Assembly: GCF_010994375.1 (NCBI RefSeq)
Contig: NZ_WHMA01000001.1
Location: 212,978-276,977, forward strand
Length of the DNA stretch: 64,000 nt
Direction: 5' to 3'
Source of the DNA: Halomonas sp. NO4
GTDB taxonomy: Bacteria; Pseudomonadota; Gammaproteobacteria; Pseudomonadales; Halomonadaceae
The notes under the pieces are model-generated. The model saw only the letters and a list, made by a program, of their open reading frames with translations. It was not told the DNA's origin and searched no databases. Shown in pieces: positions 40,951-49,994 of the stretch (positions are counted from its first letter, which is position 1; every line of letters begins with the position of its first letter). A program made the position numbers and the translations under genes.

Positions 40951-40983
40951 TCATCCTCCTCCGTCGCATTCGGTGGAGGATGA
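40951..40983. repeat. Inverted repeat in the 268-bp gap before the oxidase operon
   Basis: Outer arms TCATCCTCC / GGAGGATGA and inner arms CCG / CGG enclose a 7-base loop. It is downstream of the methyltransferase gene and upstream of ctaC on the minus strand. There is no T-run. It could be a terminator for the methyltransferase or a leader structure. Confidence 0.5.
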
Positions 40984-41055
40984 TTGAGGTTTCCCTCATC
41001 TACCCGTTACATGACCTCAGCGTAGCCATTGAATTAGCAATTGGCCAACGAAACA

Positions 41056-41655
41056 TCAACGACACCGGAGGATCACGCTGAGATTGTTGGCCGGCATGGC
41101 CACCACCCGGTCCAGGTGGAAGCCATGGCACTCGCCCTCGGCCACCACCGCTTCCAGGTCGCGCACCCCCCAGTGTGGATCCCGCGCCCGCAGATCGGCA
41201 TCGAAGGCAGCATTGCTGAGCGCCGTGTGCTCGCCACCGCGGCGATAGGGCCCGTACAGGTAGAGCACCCCGCCCGGCACGAGACGCTCGGCGGCTCCGG
41301 CAACCAGTGCCTCGGTGACCCGCCACGGGGAGATATGGATCAGGTTGATGGCGACGACGGCGTCAACCTCTCGTGCCGGCCACGCCCCGGTCACGTCAAG
41401 CAGGATGGGCTCGAGCAGGTTGGGCAGGGCCTCGTGTCGACGCCAGGCGGCGATGGACGCCAGCGCGCCCGGCTCGACATCCGTGGGCTGCCACTCCCAC
41501 CCGGGCATGGCGGCGGCACAGTGCACGGCGTGCTCGCCGCTGCCGCTGGCCACTTCCAGCACATGGGCCTGTGCCGGCAACAGCTGCCGAAGCACTTCGA
41601 GAATCGGCTGGCGATTGCGCGCGGCAGCTCCGCTCTTCAAACGCACCTCGGTCAT
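41056..41655 (-). CDS. DUF938 family SAM-dependent methyltransferase-like protein
   Basis: A 199-residue protein recognised as DUF938. The SAM-binding motif is VLEVASGSGEHAVHCAA at about residues 32-48, and NLIHISPW, LYLYGPYRRGGEHT and NLSVILRCR are family hallmarks. The substrate is unknown. GAGGAG lies 7 bases before the ATG. It is upstream of the oxidase operon on the same strand, separated by 268 bases and a hairpin. Confidence 0.85.
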   Translation of the reverse strand: MTEVRLKSGAAARNRQPILEVLRQLLPAQAHVLEVASGSGEHAVHCAAAMPGWEWQPTDVEPGALASIAAWRRHEALPNLLEPILLDVTGAWPAREVDAVVAINLIHISPWRVTEALVAGAAERLVPGGVLYLYGPYRRGGEHTALSNAAFDADLRARDPHWGVRDLEAVVAEGECHGFHLDRVVAMPANNLSVILRCR

Positions 41656-41817
41656 CGCACTACTCCTCGTGGCGTGCCAGGGACCAGCATAGGGCGTCGC
41701 GCCGCCAGCGAACACCGGTCGCGTCGCTGACGAGGCACTGGCCTTGAGGTACCATGGCGCGCTTTCGAACCCTGTGTGGGGGCCCCGCCCCTTTCCACCC
41801 AACGACCAGAGTCTGCT

Positions 41818-43164
41818 ATGAATCCCGTCGTTCTGGCCATCCTGGTGATGGTTACCTTGAGTCTTGCCCGTGTTTCCGTGGTCTTTGCCCTGATCGCTGC
41901 CAGCCTGGTCGGCGGGCTCTACGCCGGCATGTCCCTCGGCGAGATCCTCGATGCCTTCAACGAGGGGCTCGGCAACGGGGCCACCATCGCCCTCTCCTAC
42001 GCCGTGCTCGGCGCCTTCGCCGTGGCGCTGGCCCGCTCGGGTGTCACCGAGCTGCTGGCCACTCGCGCCATCAACCGCCTGGGCCTCGACGACGGCGGCG
42101 AGAGCCATCGCCTGGTCGTTTATACCCTGCTCGGCGCTCTGCTGGCCGCCGCGGTCAGCTCCCAGAACCTGGTCCCGGTGCATATCGCCTTCATCCCCGT
42201 GCTGGTGCCGCCCCTGCTCAAGCTGATGAATCACCTCACCCTCGATCGCCGTGTGGTGGCCTGCGTGATCACCTTCGGCATCACCGCCCCCTACATGCTC
42301 CTGCCGGTGGGCTTCGGGTCGATCTTTCTCAACGACATCCTGCTGGCCAACCTCAACCAGAGCGGTGCCGAACTCGGCCTGGAAGTGACCCGCGGCATGG
42401 TGCCCCTGGCCATGGTGATTCCCATTGTCGGCATGCTGCTGGGCCTTGCGGTCGCGGTGCTGTGGAGCTACCGGCGACCGCGCCGCTACGAGGACCGCGA
42501 CCTGGCCCATGGCGAGGAGTCCCCCGCCCAGGCCGCCCGGCACCTCGCCACCTGGCAGAAGGTCGTCCTCGGCGCGGCGCTGGTCGGCACGGTGACCGTG
42601 CAGCTGCTCTCCGGCTCCATGGTGCTCGGCGGGCTGTTCGGTTTCGCCCTGCTCTCGGTCAGCGGCGTCTTCCGCTGGCACGAACAAGACGACATCTTCA
42701 CCGAGGGCATGCGCATGATGGCGCTGGTGGGCTTCATCATGATCACCGCCGCGGGCTTTGCCAGCGTCATGCAGGCCAGCGGCGAGGTCGAGAGCCTGGT
42801 GGCCTCCTCCACCGAGCTGATCGGCGATAACCGCGGCCTGGCGGCACTGATCATGCTGCTGGTGGGGCTCTTCATCACCATGGGCATCGGCTCGTCGTTC
42901 TCGACCATCCCCATCATCGCCTCCCTCTACGTGCCCCTGGCGATCAACTTCGGTTTCTCGCCCATGGCCACCATTGCCCTGGTGGGCACCGCCGCGGCGC
43001 TGGGCGATGCCGGCTCCCCGGCCTCCGACTCGACCCTCGGGCCCACCGCGGGCCTGAACGCCGATGGCCAGCATGACCATATCTGGGACAGCGTGGTGCC
43101 CACCTTCCTGCACTACAACATCCCGCTGATCGTTTTCGGCTGGATCGCAGCCATGATCCTGTAG
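41818..43164 (+). CDS. Na+/H+ antiporter family protein (YuiF/NhaC-like)
   Basis: A 448-residue membrane protein with about eleven helices. The N-terminus ([40 protein letters not shown]) and [19 protein letters not shown] near the C-terminus match the YuiF-type Na_H_antiporter family. A role in Na+ extrusion or organic-ion exchange is inferred from family and halophile context; the transported ions are not shown by sequence. Confidence 0.82.
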   Translation: MNPVVLAILVMVTLSLARVSVVFALIAASLVGGLYAGMSLGEILDAFNEGLGNGATIALSYAVLGAFAVALARSGVTELLATRAINRLGLDDGGESHRLVVYTLLGALLAAAVSSQNLVPVHIAFIPVLVPPLLKLMNHLTLDRRVVACVITFGITAPYMLLPVGFGSIFLNDILLANLNQSGAELGLEVTRGMVPLAMVIPIVGMLLGLAVAVLWSYRRPRRYEDRDLAHGEESPAQAARHLATWQKVVLGAALVGTVTVQLLSGSMVLGGLFGFALLSVSGVFRWHEQDDIFTEGMRMMALVGFIMITAAGFASVMQASGEVESLVASSTELIGDNRGLAALIMLLVGLFITMGIGSSFSTIPIIASLYVPLAINFGFSPMATIALVGTAAALGDAGSPASDSTLGPTAGLNADGQHDHIWDSVVPTFLHYNIPLIVFGWIAAMIL

Positions 43165-43182
43165 TCCCGTCACACCACCCCG

Positions 43183-43213
43183 GGGTGGGCGAGTCTCTTC
43201 GCCACGCCCACCC
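43183..43213 (+). terminator. Hairpin after the antiporter gene
   Basis: Perfect 9-bp stem GGGTGGGCG / CGCCCACCC with a 13-base loop, 18 bases after the stop. No T-run follows. Confidence 0.4.
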
Positions 43214-43341
43214 TCACCCCGGCCACACCGGTCTCTCCATGCCTTGACGGTGATCAACGGCGATGCCTTGCCCTGGCACACTGCGCTGCAGCATAGTGGC
43301 GGATACCGCAAGCCGCTGAGCACAGTCACTGGAGACAAGGG

Positions 43342-46113
43342 ATGCCTGAACGCCACGATTCCACCCGTACCGCCTGGCACGTCCTCTCAGGCGACGATGC
43401 CCTCGAGCGGCTGGAAAGCTGCCGGGACGGGCTCTCCGCAGCACAGGTCGCATCGCGGCTGGAGGAGTACGGCCCCAACCGATTGCAGCAAGAGCAGGCG
43501 CGACCCGCATGGAAGCGCCTGCTTGCTCAGTTCAACAATATCCTGATGTCGATCCTGCTCGTGGCCGCGGCGGCAAGCCTGGCCCTCGGCCATGCGCTGG
43601 ATGCCGGCGCGATTCTCGGTGTGGTGGTGATCATCGCCTTGATCGGTTTCTTCCAGGAGGGCAAGGCCGAACAGGCGCTGGACAGCATCCGCAACATGCT
43701 CTCCCCCCGGGCCAGTGTGCTGCGCGACGGCAAGCGCCAGACTCTCGACGCCGAGGCCCTGGTGCCCGGCGACATCGTGCTGGTGGAAAGCGGCGACCGG
43801 GTGCCGGCCGACCTGCGCCTGCTCGAGACCAGGCGCCTGCGCGCCGAGGAAGCCGCCCTCACCGGGGAATCCACACCCGTCGACAAGCACAGCGAGGCGG
43901 TGGCGAGCGATACCGAGCTCGGCGACCGCGCCAGCATGGCCTATGCCGGCACCATCGTGGTCCAGGGCACCGCCAGGGGGCTGGTGGTGGAAACCGGCAC
44001 GCACACCGAGATCGGCCGCATCTCGGAGATGCTGCGCAGTGTGGAGCAGCTCAAGACCCCGCTGCTGCGCCAGCTCGACCGTGCCGGTAGGGTGCTGGCG
44101 ATCTGCATCCTGGGTGCCGCGGCACTCACCGCCCTGTTCGGCTACCTGGTGCACGACCAGCCGCTGGGCGACATGTTCATGGCCGCGGTGGGCCTGGCCG
44201 TGGCGGCCATCCCCGAGGGACTGCCGGCCATCGTCACCATCGGCCTGGCGCTGGGCGTCCAGGCCATGGCCGATCGCAACGCCATCATCCGCCGTCTCCC
44301 CGCCGTGGAGACGCTGGGCTCGATCTCGACGATCTTCTCCGACAAGACCGGCACCCTGACTCGTAACGAGATGACCGCCCAGGCGATCTGGCTGCCGGAA
44401 GGCGAAGTCCGCATCGACGGCGTGGGCTTCGCCCCCGAGGGCGACTTCCACCGGGTCGAGGATGACGCGCCGCTGGCCGATGCGCTCGACCTGGACGACT
44501 ACCCTGCCCTGCGCCACTTCCTCAATGTGGGCGTGCTGTGCAACGACGCCGAACTGGCCCACGAGGACAACCACTGGCGCATCCATGGCGACCCCACCGA
44601 GGGCGCCCTGGTGGTGGCTGCCGCCAAGGGGGGCCTTGAGGCCCGACGGCTACGCGGCGACCACTCGCGTCAAGACGCCATCCCCTTCGAGTCCGAGCGA
44701 AAGTACATGGCCACCCTCCACCAGCTCGACGGCAACGCCTGCCTTCTGGTCAAGGGCGCCCCGGACCGCCTGCTCGAGATGTGCCGCCATGTGCGCACCG
44801 GGAACGGCGTGGAGACCCTGGCTCATCAGACCTGGGAAGCGCGCATCCATGCGCTGTCGTCACGCGGGCTGCGCGTGCTGGCCCTGGCGGAACGGGATGC
44901 CCAGGGCGTCGATGAACTGGCCGACGAGCACGTCGAGGACGGCCTGGTGTTGCTGGGCCTGGTGGGCCTGCTCGACCCGCCCCGCGAGGAGGCCATCGAA
45001 GCGGTCAAGCAGTGCCTGGCCGCCGGTATACGGCCGGTGATGGTGACCGGTGACCATGCCGTGACGGCGCGCGCCATCGCCCAACAGCTCGGCTTCGCGA
45101 ACACCGAACGCGCCCTCACCGGCCGCGAGATCGAAGCGATGAGCGATGCCGAACTGGAGGCCTGCATTCTCGAGGTGGACGTCTTCGCCCGCGCCGCGCC
45201 GGAACACAAGCTGCGACTGGTCACGGCCATGCAGGCCAAGGGTGGCATCTGCGCCATGACCGGTGACGGCGTCAACGATGGACCCGCGCTCAAACGCGCC
45301 GATGTCGGCGTGGCGATGGGCATTCAGGGCACCGAGGCCGCCAAGGAGGCTGCCGAGATGGTGCTCGCCGACGACAACTTCGCCACCATCGTCGGCGCCG
45401 TCGAGGAAGGCCGTAAGGTTTACGACAACATCCGCAAGACCATCACCTTCATCCTGCCTACCAACGGTGGCCAGGGGCTCGCCATCATGCTCGCCGTGCT
45501 CGGCGGTTTCCTGCTGCCGGTCACCCCGCTGCAGGCGCTATGGGTGAACATGGTCGTGGCGGTGACGCTGGGCCTGGCGCTGGCCTTCGAGAAGGCCGAG
45601 ACTGACATCATGCAGCGCCGCCCCCGCGACCCCGAGGCCGCCCTGCTCGACCTCTTCCTGCTGTGGCGGGTGGTCTTTGTCTCGGTGCTGCTGCTCGCCG
45701 GTGTCTTCGGTCTCTTCACCTGGATCCTTGTCTACCAGCAGGGCAGCGAAGCGCTCGCCCGTGCCGGCGCGGTAAACATGCTGGTGACGGGCAGCGCCGC
45801 CTATCTGATCAACAGCCGCTTTCTGCTCAACAGCGCGCTCTCGCTTGACGGCCTGTTCGGCAGCCGACCGGTGTGGATCGCCATCGGCCTGGTGATGGCC
45901 CTGCAGCTCGGCTGGACCTACCTGCCTTTCATGCAGCTCATCTTCGGCAGCGCCGCTCTGGGCCTCGACCACTGGCTGGTGATCCTGGCCGGCAGCGTGG
46001 CGATTTTCCTGATCGTGGAGCTGGAAAAGCGAGTGCTGCGGGGGCGCGCTCCTGCCAGAGGCAGAGCGGCCGTGCCGCGCGGTGCCGATGGCGAGCACGT
46101 CAGGACCGGCTGA
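43342..46113 (+). CDS. P2-type cation-transporting ATPase
   Basis: A 923-residue P-type pump. Actuator motif ALTGESTPV, TM4 AVAAIPEGLPAIVTIGLALG, phosphorylation loop SDKTGTLTRNE, nucleotide-binding KGAPDRLLEM and hinge TGDGVNDGPALKRADVGVAMG are all present. About ten helices are predicted. TM4 is like Ca2+-ATPases, but in TM5 (PTNGGQGLA) a Gln replaces the SERCA Glu771, and in TM6 (WVNMVVAVTLGLALAF) Ala replaces Asp800. The ion may therefore not be Ca2+. GGAGACAAGGG precedes the ATG. Confidence 0.88.
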   Translation: MPERHDSTRTAWHVLSGDDALERLESCRDGLSAAQVASRLEEYGPNRLQQEQARPAWKRLLAQFNNILMSILLVAAAASLALGHALDAGAILGVVVIIALIGFFQEGKAEQALDSIRNMLSPRASVLRDGKRQTLDAEALVPGDIVLVESGDRVPADLRLLETRRLRAEEAALTGESTPVDKHSEAVASDTELGDRASMAYAGTIVVQGTARGLVVETGTHTEIGRISEMLRSVEQLKTPLLRQLDRAGRVLAICILGAAALTALFGYLVHDQPLGDMFMAAVGLAVAAIPEGLPAIVTIGLALGVQAMADRNAIIRRLPAVETLGSISTIFSDKTGTLTRNEMTAQAIWLPEGEVRIDGVGFAPEGDFHRVEDDAPLADALDLDDYPALRHFLNVGVLCNDAELAHEDNHWRIHGDPTEGALVVAAAKGGLEARRLRGDHSRQDAIPFESERKYMATLHQLDGNACLLVKGAPDRLLEMCRHVRTGNGVETLAHQTWEARIHALSSRGLRVLALAERDAQGVDELADEHVEDGLVLLGLVGLLDPPREEAIEAVKQCLAAGIRPVMVTGDHAVTARAIAQQLGFANTERALTGREIEAMSDAELEACILEVDVFARAAPEHKLRLVTAMQAKGGICAMTGDGVNDGPALKRADVGVAMGIQGTEAAKEAAEMVLADDNFATIVGAVEEGRKVYDNIRKTITFILPTNGGQGLAIMLAVLGGFLLPVTPLQALWVNMVVAVTLGLALAFEKAETDIMQRRPRDPEAALLDLFLLWRVVFVSVLLLAGVFGLFTWILVYQQGSEALARAGAVNMLVTGSAAYLINSRFLLNSALSLDGLFGSRPVWIAIGLVMALQLGWTYLPFMQLIFGSAALGLDHWLVILAGSVAIFLIVELEKRVLRGRAPARGRAAVPRGADGEHVRTG

Positions 46114-46128
46114 TGACCAGCCGCCGCC

Positions 46129-48558
46129 CTATCTCCGCCGCTTCGTCCGTGCGGTGGCCTCGGCAGTGAGCGGATCCTCGGGCCAGGGGTGCTTGGGATA
46201 GCGGCCGCGCATCTCCTTGCGCACTTCCGGGTAGCCGCCCATCCAGAAGCTCTCCAGGTCGGCCGTGACCTGCAGCGGCCGGCGCGCCGGCGAGAGCAGG
46301 TGCAGCAGCACCGCCACCCGGCCGCCGGCCACGCGCGGCGAGACGCGCCAGCCGAACACCTCCTGCAGCTTGACGGCCAGCACCGGCTCGCCCCCTTCCA
46401 GGCAGGGTGAGTAGTCGAGACGCAGACGTGAACCGCTGGGCACGGCGAGACGCTCGGGGGCCAGCTCGTCGAGCCGGGAGCGCAGCGACCAGTCCAGGGA
46501 GTCAGCGAGAACCTGCCCCAACGGCAGCCGGTCGACGGCCTCGAGCCGGGTGCTGCCCTCCAGGTAGGGGCTCAGCCAGTCATCGAGCTGCTCGAGTAGC
46601 GCGGACTGGGACCAGTCCGGCCAGGCGTCGCCGAACTCGCGGCGCAGCATCGCCACCCTGCCGCGAAGCTGTAGGGCCGCCTCGTCGAAAGAGAGGGTTT
46701 CACGACGCCGCAGGGCCTCGATCAGCGCCTCACGCACCGCCTCTGCCGGCAACCGGGCCAGCGGCCGTCGCGCCAGCACCACAGCACCCAGACCGCGGAC
46801 CTCCTCCCCGATGAGCCGTCCCTGGGACTCCGACCACTGGATACTCGCTCGCCACTCGCAGCTCTCGAGATAGAGCGCTTCAAGGCGCTCGGCCAAGAGC
46901 ATCACACCACGATAGATTCGCGCCCCGCTGGCCTGGCCGTCGAGCTCAACGGCGACCAGCAGCTCGGCATGGGCCAGAGGGTGGTGTTCCGGCAGCGTCG
47001 CCAACCCGCCGCTCACCAATCGAAAGCGGCCGGGTTCGATAAGCTGTGCAATGCGCTCCGGATAGGCCAGCGCCAGCAGCTCACCCAGCGGCGCCAGGCT
47101 TGCCACTTCCAGCTGGCAGCCTGCAAGGCGGGCCAGACGCCGGGCATCACGCTGCCACTGGCGATAGTCGCGCGGCGATGCCAGCCGCGCGTGAAGCGAG
47201 GCTTCCAGATCGCGCTCTTCGTCGAGATCACGCCCTTCCAGCAGGGCGACCAGCGCGCAAGCCAGCGGACGCGCATCGAACTCGACCGCCCGCTCGAGCA
47301 TCACGGCCAGACGCGGATGGGTGGGCCAGCGGGTGCAGGCACGCCCTAGCTCGGTCAGGCGGCAGGCCGCGTCCAGCGCACCCAGACGGATCAGCAGATC
47401 ACGACCCGCGGAAAGAGGCGCGGACGGCGGCGAAGTCACCCAATCGAGCTGCCCGGGATCACTGATCCCCCAGCGCGCCAGCTCGAAGGCCAGCGGTGCC
47501 AGGTCGGCCTGACGAATCTCGGGCTCGCCGTGGGGCACGAGCGGCTGCTCCTCCGCCCACAGTCTCACGCAGAGCCCCGGACCCTGGCGGCCGGCGCGGC
47601 CACGCCGCTGGTCGGCGCTGGCGCGGTTGACCCGTCGCGTTTCCAGACGCGTGAGCCCGGTGCGTGGCTGAAAGACCGGCACCCGCTCCTGACCGCCGTC
47701 GACGACGAGGCGTACCCCGTCGACGGTGACGCTCGACTCGGCAATGGCGGTGGCCAGTACCACCCGGCGCTGCCCAGCCGGCTCCGGACGCAGCGCCTGG
47801 CGCTGTCGCTCGAGCGGCAATCGGCCATGCAGCTCGCGGATCGCCAGGTCGGGCCTCCGCTGGGTCAGTTCCCGCGCCAGTCGGTGGATCTCGGCGACGC
47901 CGGGTAGGATCACCAGAGCGTCGCCCGCCTGCGCCTCGAGCGCCGCCAGTACGGCACGAGCCTGCTGGGGTGCGACGGGTTCCCGGCTGTTCAACGGCCA
48001 GTGACGGGTCGCGACGGGAAAGCTGCGTCCGGGGCAATCGATCACAGGGGTATTGGCGCCCAGCACACCGAGCAGCGCATCGATCTCCAGAGTCGCCGAC
48101 ATGACAAGCAGGCGGAGGTCGTCGCGCACCGACTGGGCATCGAGCGCCAGGGCCAGACCCAGGTCGGCCTCCAGGCTGCGCTCGTGGAACTCGTCGAAGA
48201 TAACCCCAGCCACGCCCTCGAGCAGCGGGTCCTCCTGCAGCATTCGCGTCAGCACACCTTGGGTGACCACCTCGAGGCGAGTATCGAGCCCGACGCGACT
48301 TTCACCACGCATCCGGTAGCCGACGGTCTCCCCGACCGCCTCCCCCAGGCTTTCCGCCATGAAGCCGGCGGCCAGGCGAGCGGCGACACGACGGGGCTCG
48401 AGCAGCAGCAGCTTGCCGCCGCGGCACCAGGGCTCATCGAGCAGCGCCAGCGGCACACGGGTGGTCTTGCCGGCCCCGGGTTCGGCGACCAGCAGCGCGC
48501 GGGACTGCGCGGCCAGCACCTCACGGATGGCGGACAAACGGGAATCGATGGGAAGCAC
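46129..48558 (-). CDS. hrpB: ATP-dependent helicase HrpB
   Basis: DEAH-box RNA helicase-like protein, about 809 residues, matching HrpB in length and layout. Walker A VAEPGAGKTTRVPLALL near residue 30, DEAH-equivalent IFDEFHERS, motif III VMSATLE, motif VI QRRGRAGRQGPG, then the HrpB C-terminal domain ending SFWMGGYPEVRKEMRGRYPKHPWPEDP. The cellular role of HrpB is poorly defined. No ATG fits: GTG 48558 is used, with TTG 48564 as alternative. Convergent with the P-type ATPase gene. Confidence 0.93.
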   Translation of the reverse strand: MLPIDSRLSAIREVLAAQSRALLVAEPGAGKTTRVPLALLDEPWCRGGKLLLLEPRRVAARLAAGFMAESLGEAVGETVGYRMRGESRVGLDTRLEVVTQGVLTRMLQEDPLLEGVAGVIFDEFHERSLEADLGLALALDAQSVRDDLRLLVMSATLEIDALLGVLGANTPVIDCPGRSFPVATRHWPLNSREPVAPQQARAVLAALEAQAGDALVILPGVAEIHRLARELTQRRPDLAIRELHGRLPLERQRQALRPEPAGQRRVVLATAIAESSVTVDGVRLVVDGGQERVPVFQPRTGLTRLETRRVNRASADQRRGRAGRQGPGLCVRLWAEEQPLVPHGEPEIRQADLAPLAFELARWGISDPGQLDWVTSPPSAPLSAGRDLLIRLGALDAACRLTELGRACTRWPTHPRLAVMLERAVEFDARPLACALVALLEGRDLDEERDLEASLHARLASPRDYRQWQRDARRLARLAGCQLEVASLAPLGELLALAYPERIAQLIEPGRFRLVSGGLATLPEHHPLAHAELLVAVELDGQASGARIYRGVMLLAERLEALYLESCEWRASIQWSESQGRLIGEEVRGLGAVVLARRPLARLPAEAVREALIEALRRRETLSFDEAALQLRGRVAMLRREFGDAWPDWSQSALLEQLDDWLSPYLEGSTRLEAVDRLPLGQVLADSLDWSLRSRLDELAPERLAVPSGSRLRLDYSPCLEGGEPVLAVKLQEVFGWRVSPRVAGGRVAVLLHLLSPARRPLQVTADLESFWMGGYPEVRKEMRGRYPKHPWPEDPLTAEATARTKRRR

Positions 48559-48570
48559 TTTCAAACCACG

Positions 48571-48873
48571 TCAGTCGAAGCGACCGGTATTTTCCAGCAG
48601 GCGCTTACCGTGGATGACGGCAAGGACCAGGATACGCTCAGGATCGACCCGATAGATCAGGCGATAGCTGTAGACGAAGCATTCGCGCAAAAAAACCACG
48701 CCGAGTTCGGGCACGACGCGCCCCATTTCCGGCAGGTCGGGCAAGCCACGAGCCGTGTCGACAAGCTTCGAAACCACCGCCGAGGCATAAAACGGAGAGT
48801 CTCGCTCAATGTATTCCGCGATGAGCTCCAGGTCTTCCAACGCCTCGGGTGACCACTCTACCTGTCGAGCCAC
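48571..48873 (-). CDS. RelE/ParE-family toxin
   Basis: A 100-residue RelE/ParE-fold protein: VEWSPEALEDLELIAEYIERDSP at the N-terminus and YRLIYRVDPERILVLAVIHGKRLL at the C-terminus are typical. The GTG start (48871-48873) lies inside the antitoxin gene, giving a 16-base overlap. Whether it poisons translation or gyrase cannot be told from sequence. It ends 12 bases before the hrpB start region, so it may be co-transcribed with hrpB. Confidence 0.85.
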   Translation of the reverse strand: MARQVEWSPEALEDLELIAEYIERDSPFYASAVVSKLVDTARGLPDLPEMGRVVPELGVVFLRECFVYSYRLIYRVDPERILVLAVIHGKRLLENTGRFD

Positions 48874-49046
48874 TTGGCAAGCTTCCTTTCCACCTGTGTC
48901 TGGCTCAAAGTCCCTTCTGTCTCGGCTCGCCGACTTCCCCGCTGGACCTTCTCGGCCACATAGAGGTGATACTGGATGTCCTCCAGAGAACAATCTTCCG
49001 GCAACCAATCCAGCATCTGGCGGACATCCTGCTTGGCGGTACTCAT
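48858..49046 (-). CDS. Antitoxin partner of the RelE/ParE toxin
   Basis: A 62-residue acidic protein with the core MLDWLPEDCSLEDIQYHLYVAEKVQRG and a Gln/Glu-rich end. This type of small protein is often seen just upstream of RelE/ParE toxins, from general knowledge. It shows no clear ribbon-helix-helix start, so how it binds DNA is open. AGAGGTGAT precedes the ATG. Confidence 0.75.
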   Translation of the reverse strand: MSTAKQDVRQMLDWLPEDCSLEDIQYHLYVAEKVQRGSRRAETEGTLSQTQVERKLAKWLDR

Positions 49047-49088
49047 TGCCTATCACCTCTCAGCTCGGACAGGACCATTACTACTCTA

Positions 49089-49775
49089 TCATGCCTCAGC
49101 CTCGCGCGACCGGACCCCGCAGCCCTTGAGGATCACCCGGGTCAGAAAGGTGGTGATCTCCTCGACGTCGGCATCGCTGAGTTCATCCTTGCCGGTTATG
49201 CCGAGCACCTGGGCTTCGAAGTCGGCGTAATGTTGGGTAGCCGACCAGATCAAAAAGATCAACCAGACGGGATCGACGGGGTCCATCAGACCGCGCTCGG
49301 CCCACTGCTCGAAGATGCGCGCCCGCGCCTGCACCCAGTCGCGCAGTTCGCCACTCAGGTAATCCTGCAGAAAAGGGGCGCCACCGAGGATCTCCGCCGC
49401 GAACAGCCGCGACCCCTCCGGATGTCGACGCGAGAGCTGCATCTTGCTGCGGATGAAGGCCTCCAGCACGTCGGCCGGGTCGTCCTCCACCGAGATGTCG
49501 TCGAGCAGGGCGTTCCAGCGCGCCATCATGCGCTCGAGCAACCGGACGTAGAGCCCCCGCTTGCTGCCCATGTAGTAGAGGACGTTGGACTTGGGCAGCC
49601 CCGCCGCCTCGGCAATGGCCTGCACGCTGGCCCCGCGATAGCCGTGACGGGCGAAGACCCGCTCGGCAGCGGCAAGAATCTCGCGCTCGTTGCGTTCACG
49701 AGTGGCGCCGTTGCTCGCGGCCATCGTCCGCGGCCAACTCACGCTGTCTGCTTCTGGCAGCTCCGACATCGACAT
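49089..49775 (-). CDS. TetR-family regulator, RutR-like
   Basis: A 228-residue repressor. The helix-turn-helix is VQAIAEAAGLPKSNVLYYMGSK at about residues 50-71, and the C-terminal half (LSRRHPEGSRLFAAEILGGAP ... PVWLIFLIWSATQHYADFEAQV) closely matches E. coli RutR, which senses pyrimidines. Next to xanthine dehydrogenase genes it more likely senses a purine. Start is uncertain: ATG 49775 follows GGCGGGG, ATG 49769 is also possible. Two RutR-like operators occur in the cluster. Confidence 0.88.
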   Translation of the reverse strand: MSMSELPEADSVSWPRTMAASNGATRERNEREILAAAERVFARHGYRGASVQAIAEAAGLPKSNVLYYMGSKRGLYVRLLERMMARWNALLDDISVEDDPADVLEAFIRSKMQLSRRHPEGSRLFAAEILGGAPFLQDYLSGELRDWVQARARIFEQWAERGLMDPVDPVWLIFLIWSATQHYADFEAQVLGITGKDELSDADVEEITTFLTRVILKGCGVRSREAEA

Positions 49776-49904
49776 ACCCCGCCTGCTTGGAAGGCAAGAG
49801 AGTGCCTGAGCGACGGCCTTCCTGCAAACGTCGCCTCGCGGCCGTTGCCCTGCCACCATCCTGCCCTTGCAAAGTGCGGCAATCTGACCCATGCTGAAAA
49901 CATC

Positions 49905-49920
49905 CTGACCGTTCGGTCAA
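49905..49920. promoter_or_regulatory. RutR-type operator between the regulator and xdhA
   Basis: CTGACCGTTCGGTCAA is an inverted repeat (TGACCG / CGGTCA) matching the RutR pattern TTGACCAnnTGGTCAA. It lies between the divergent TetR gene and xdhA. A near-identical site is upstream of the purine permease at 56524. Confidence 0.7.
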
Positions 49921-49994
49921 CAAATCACGACCGCCAGACCCTGACCCCGTCGACCCGTGACGATCCACGACAAGCCTGACAAGAAGAGACGCTG

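Noticed and set aside
41656-43380. Long minus-strand extension of the DUF938 gene
   Set aside because: It is antisense to the antiporter gene and of biased composition; the methyltransferase starts at 41655 with GAGGAG upstream.
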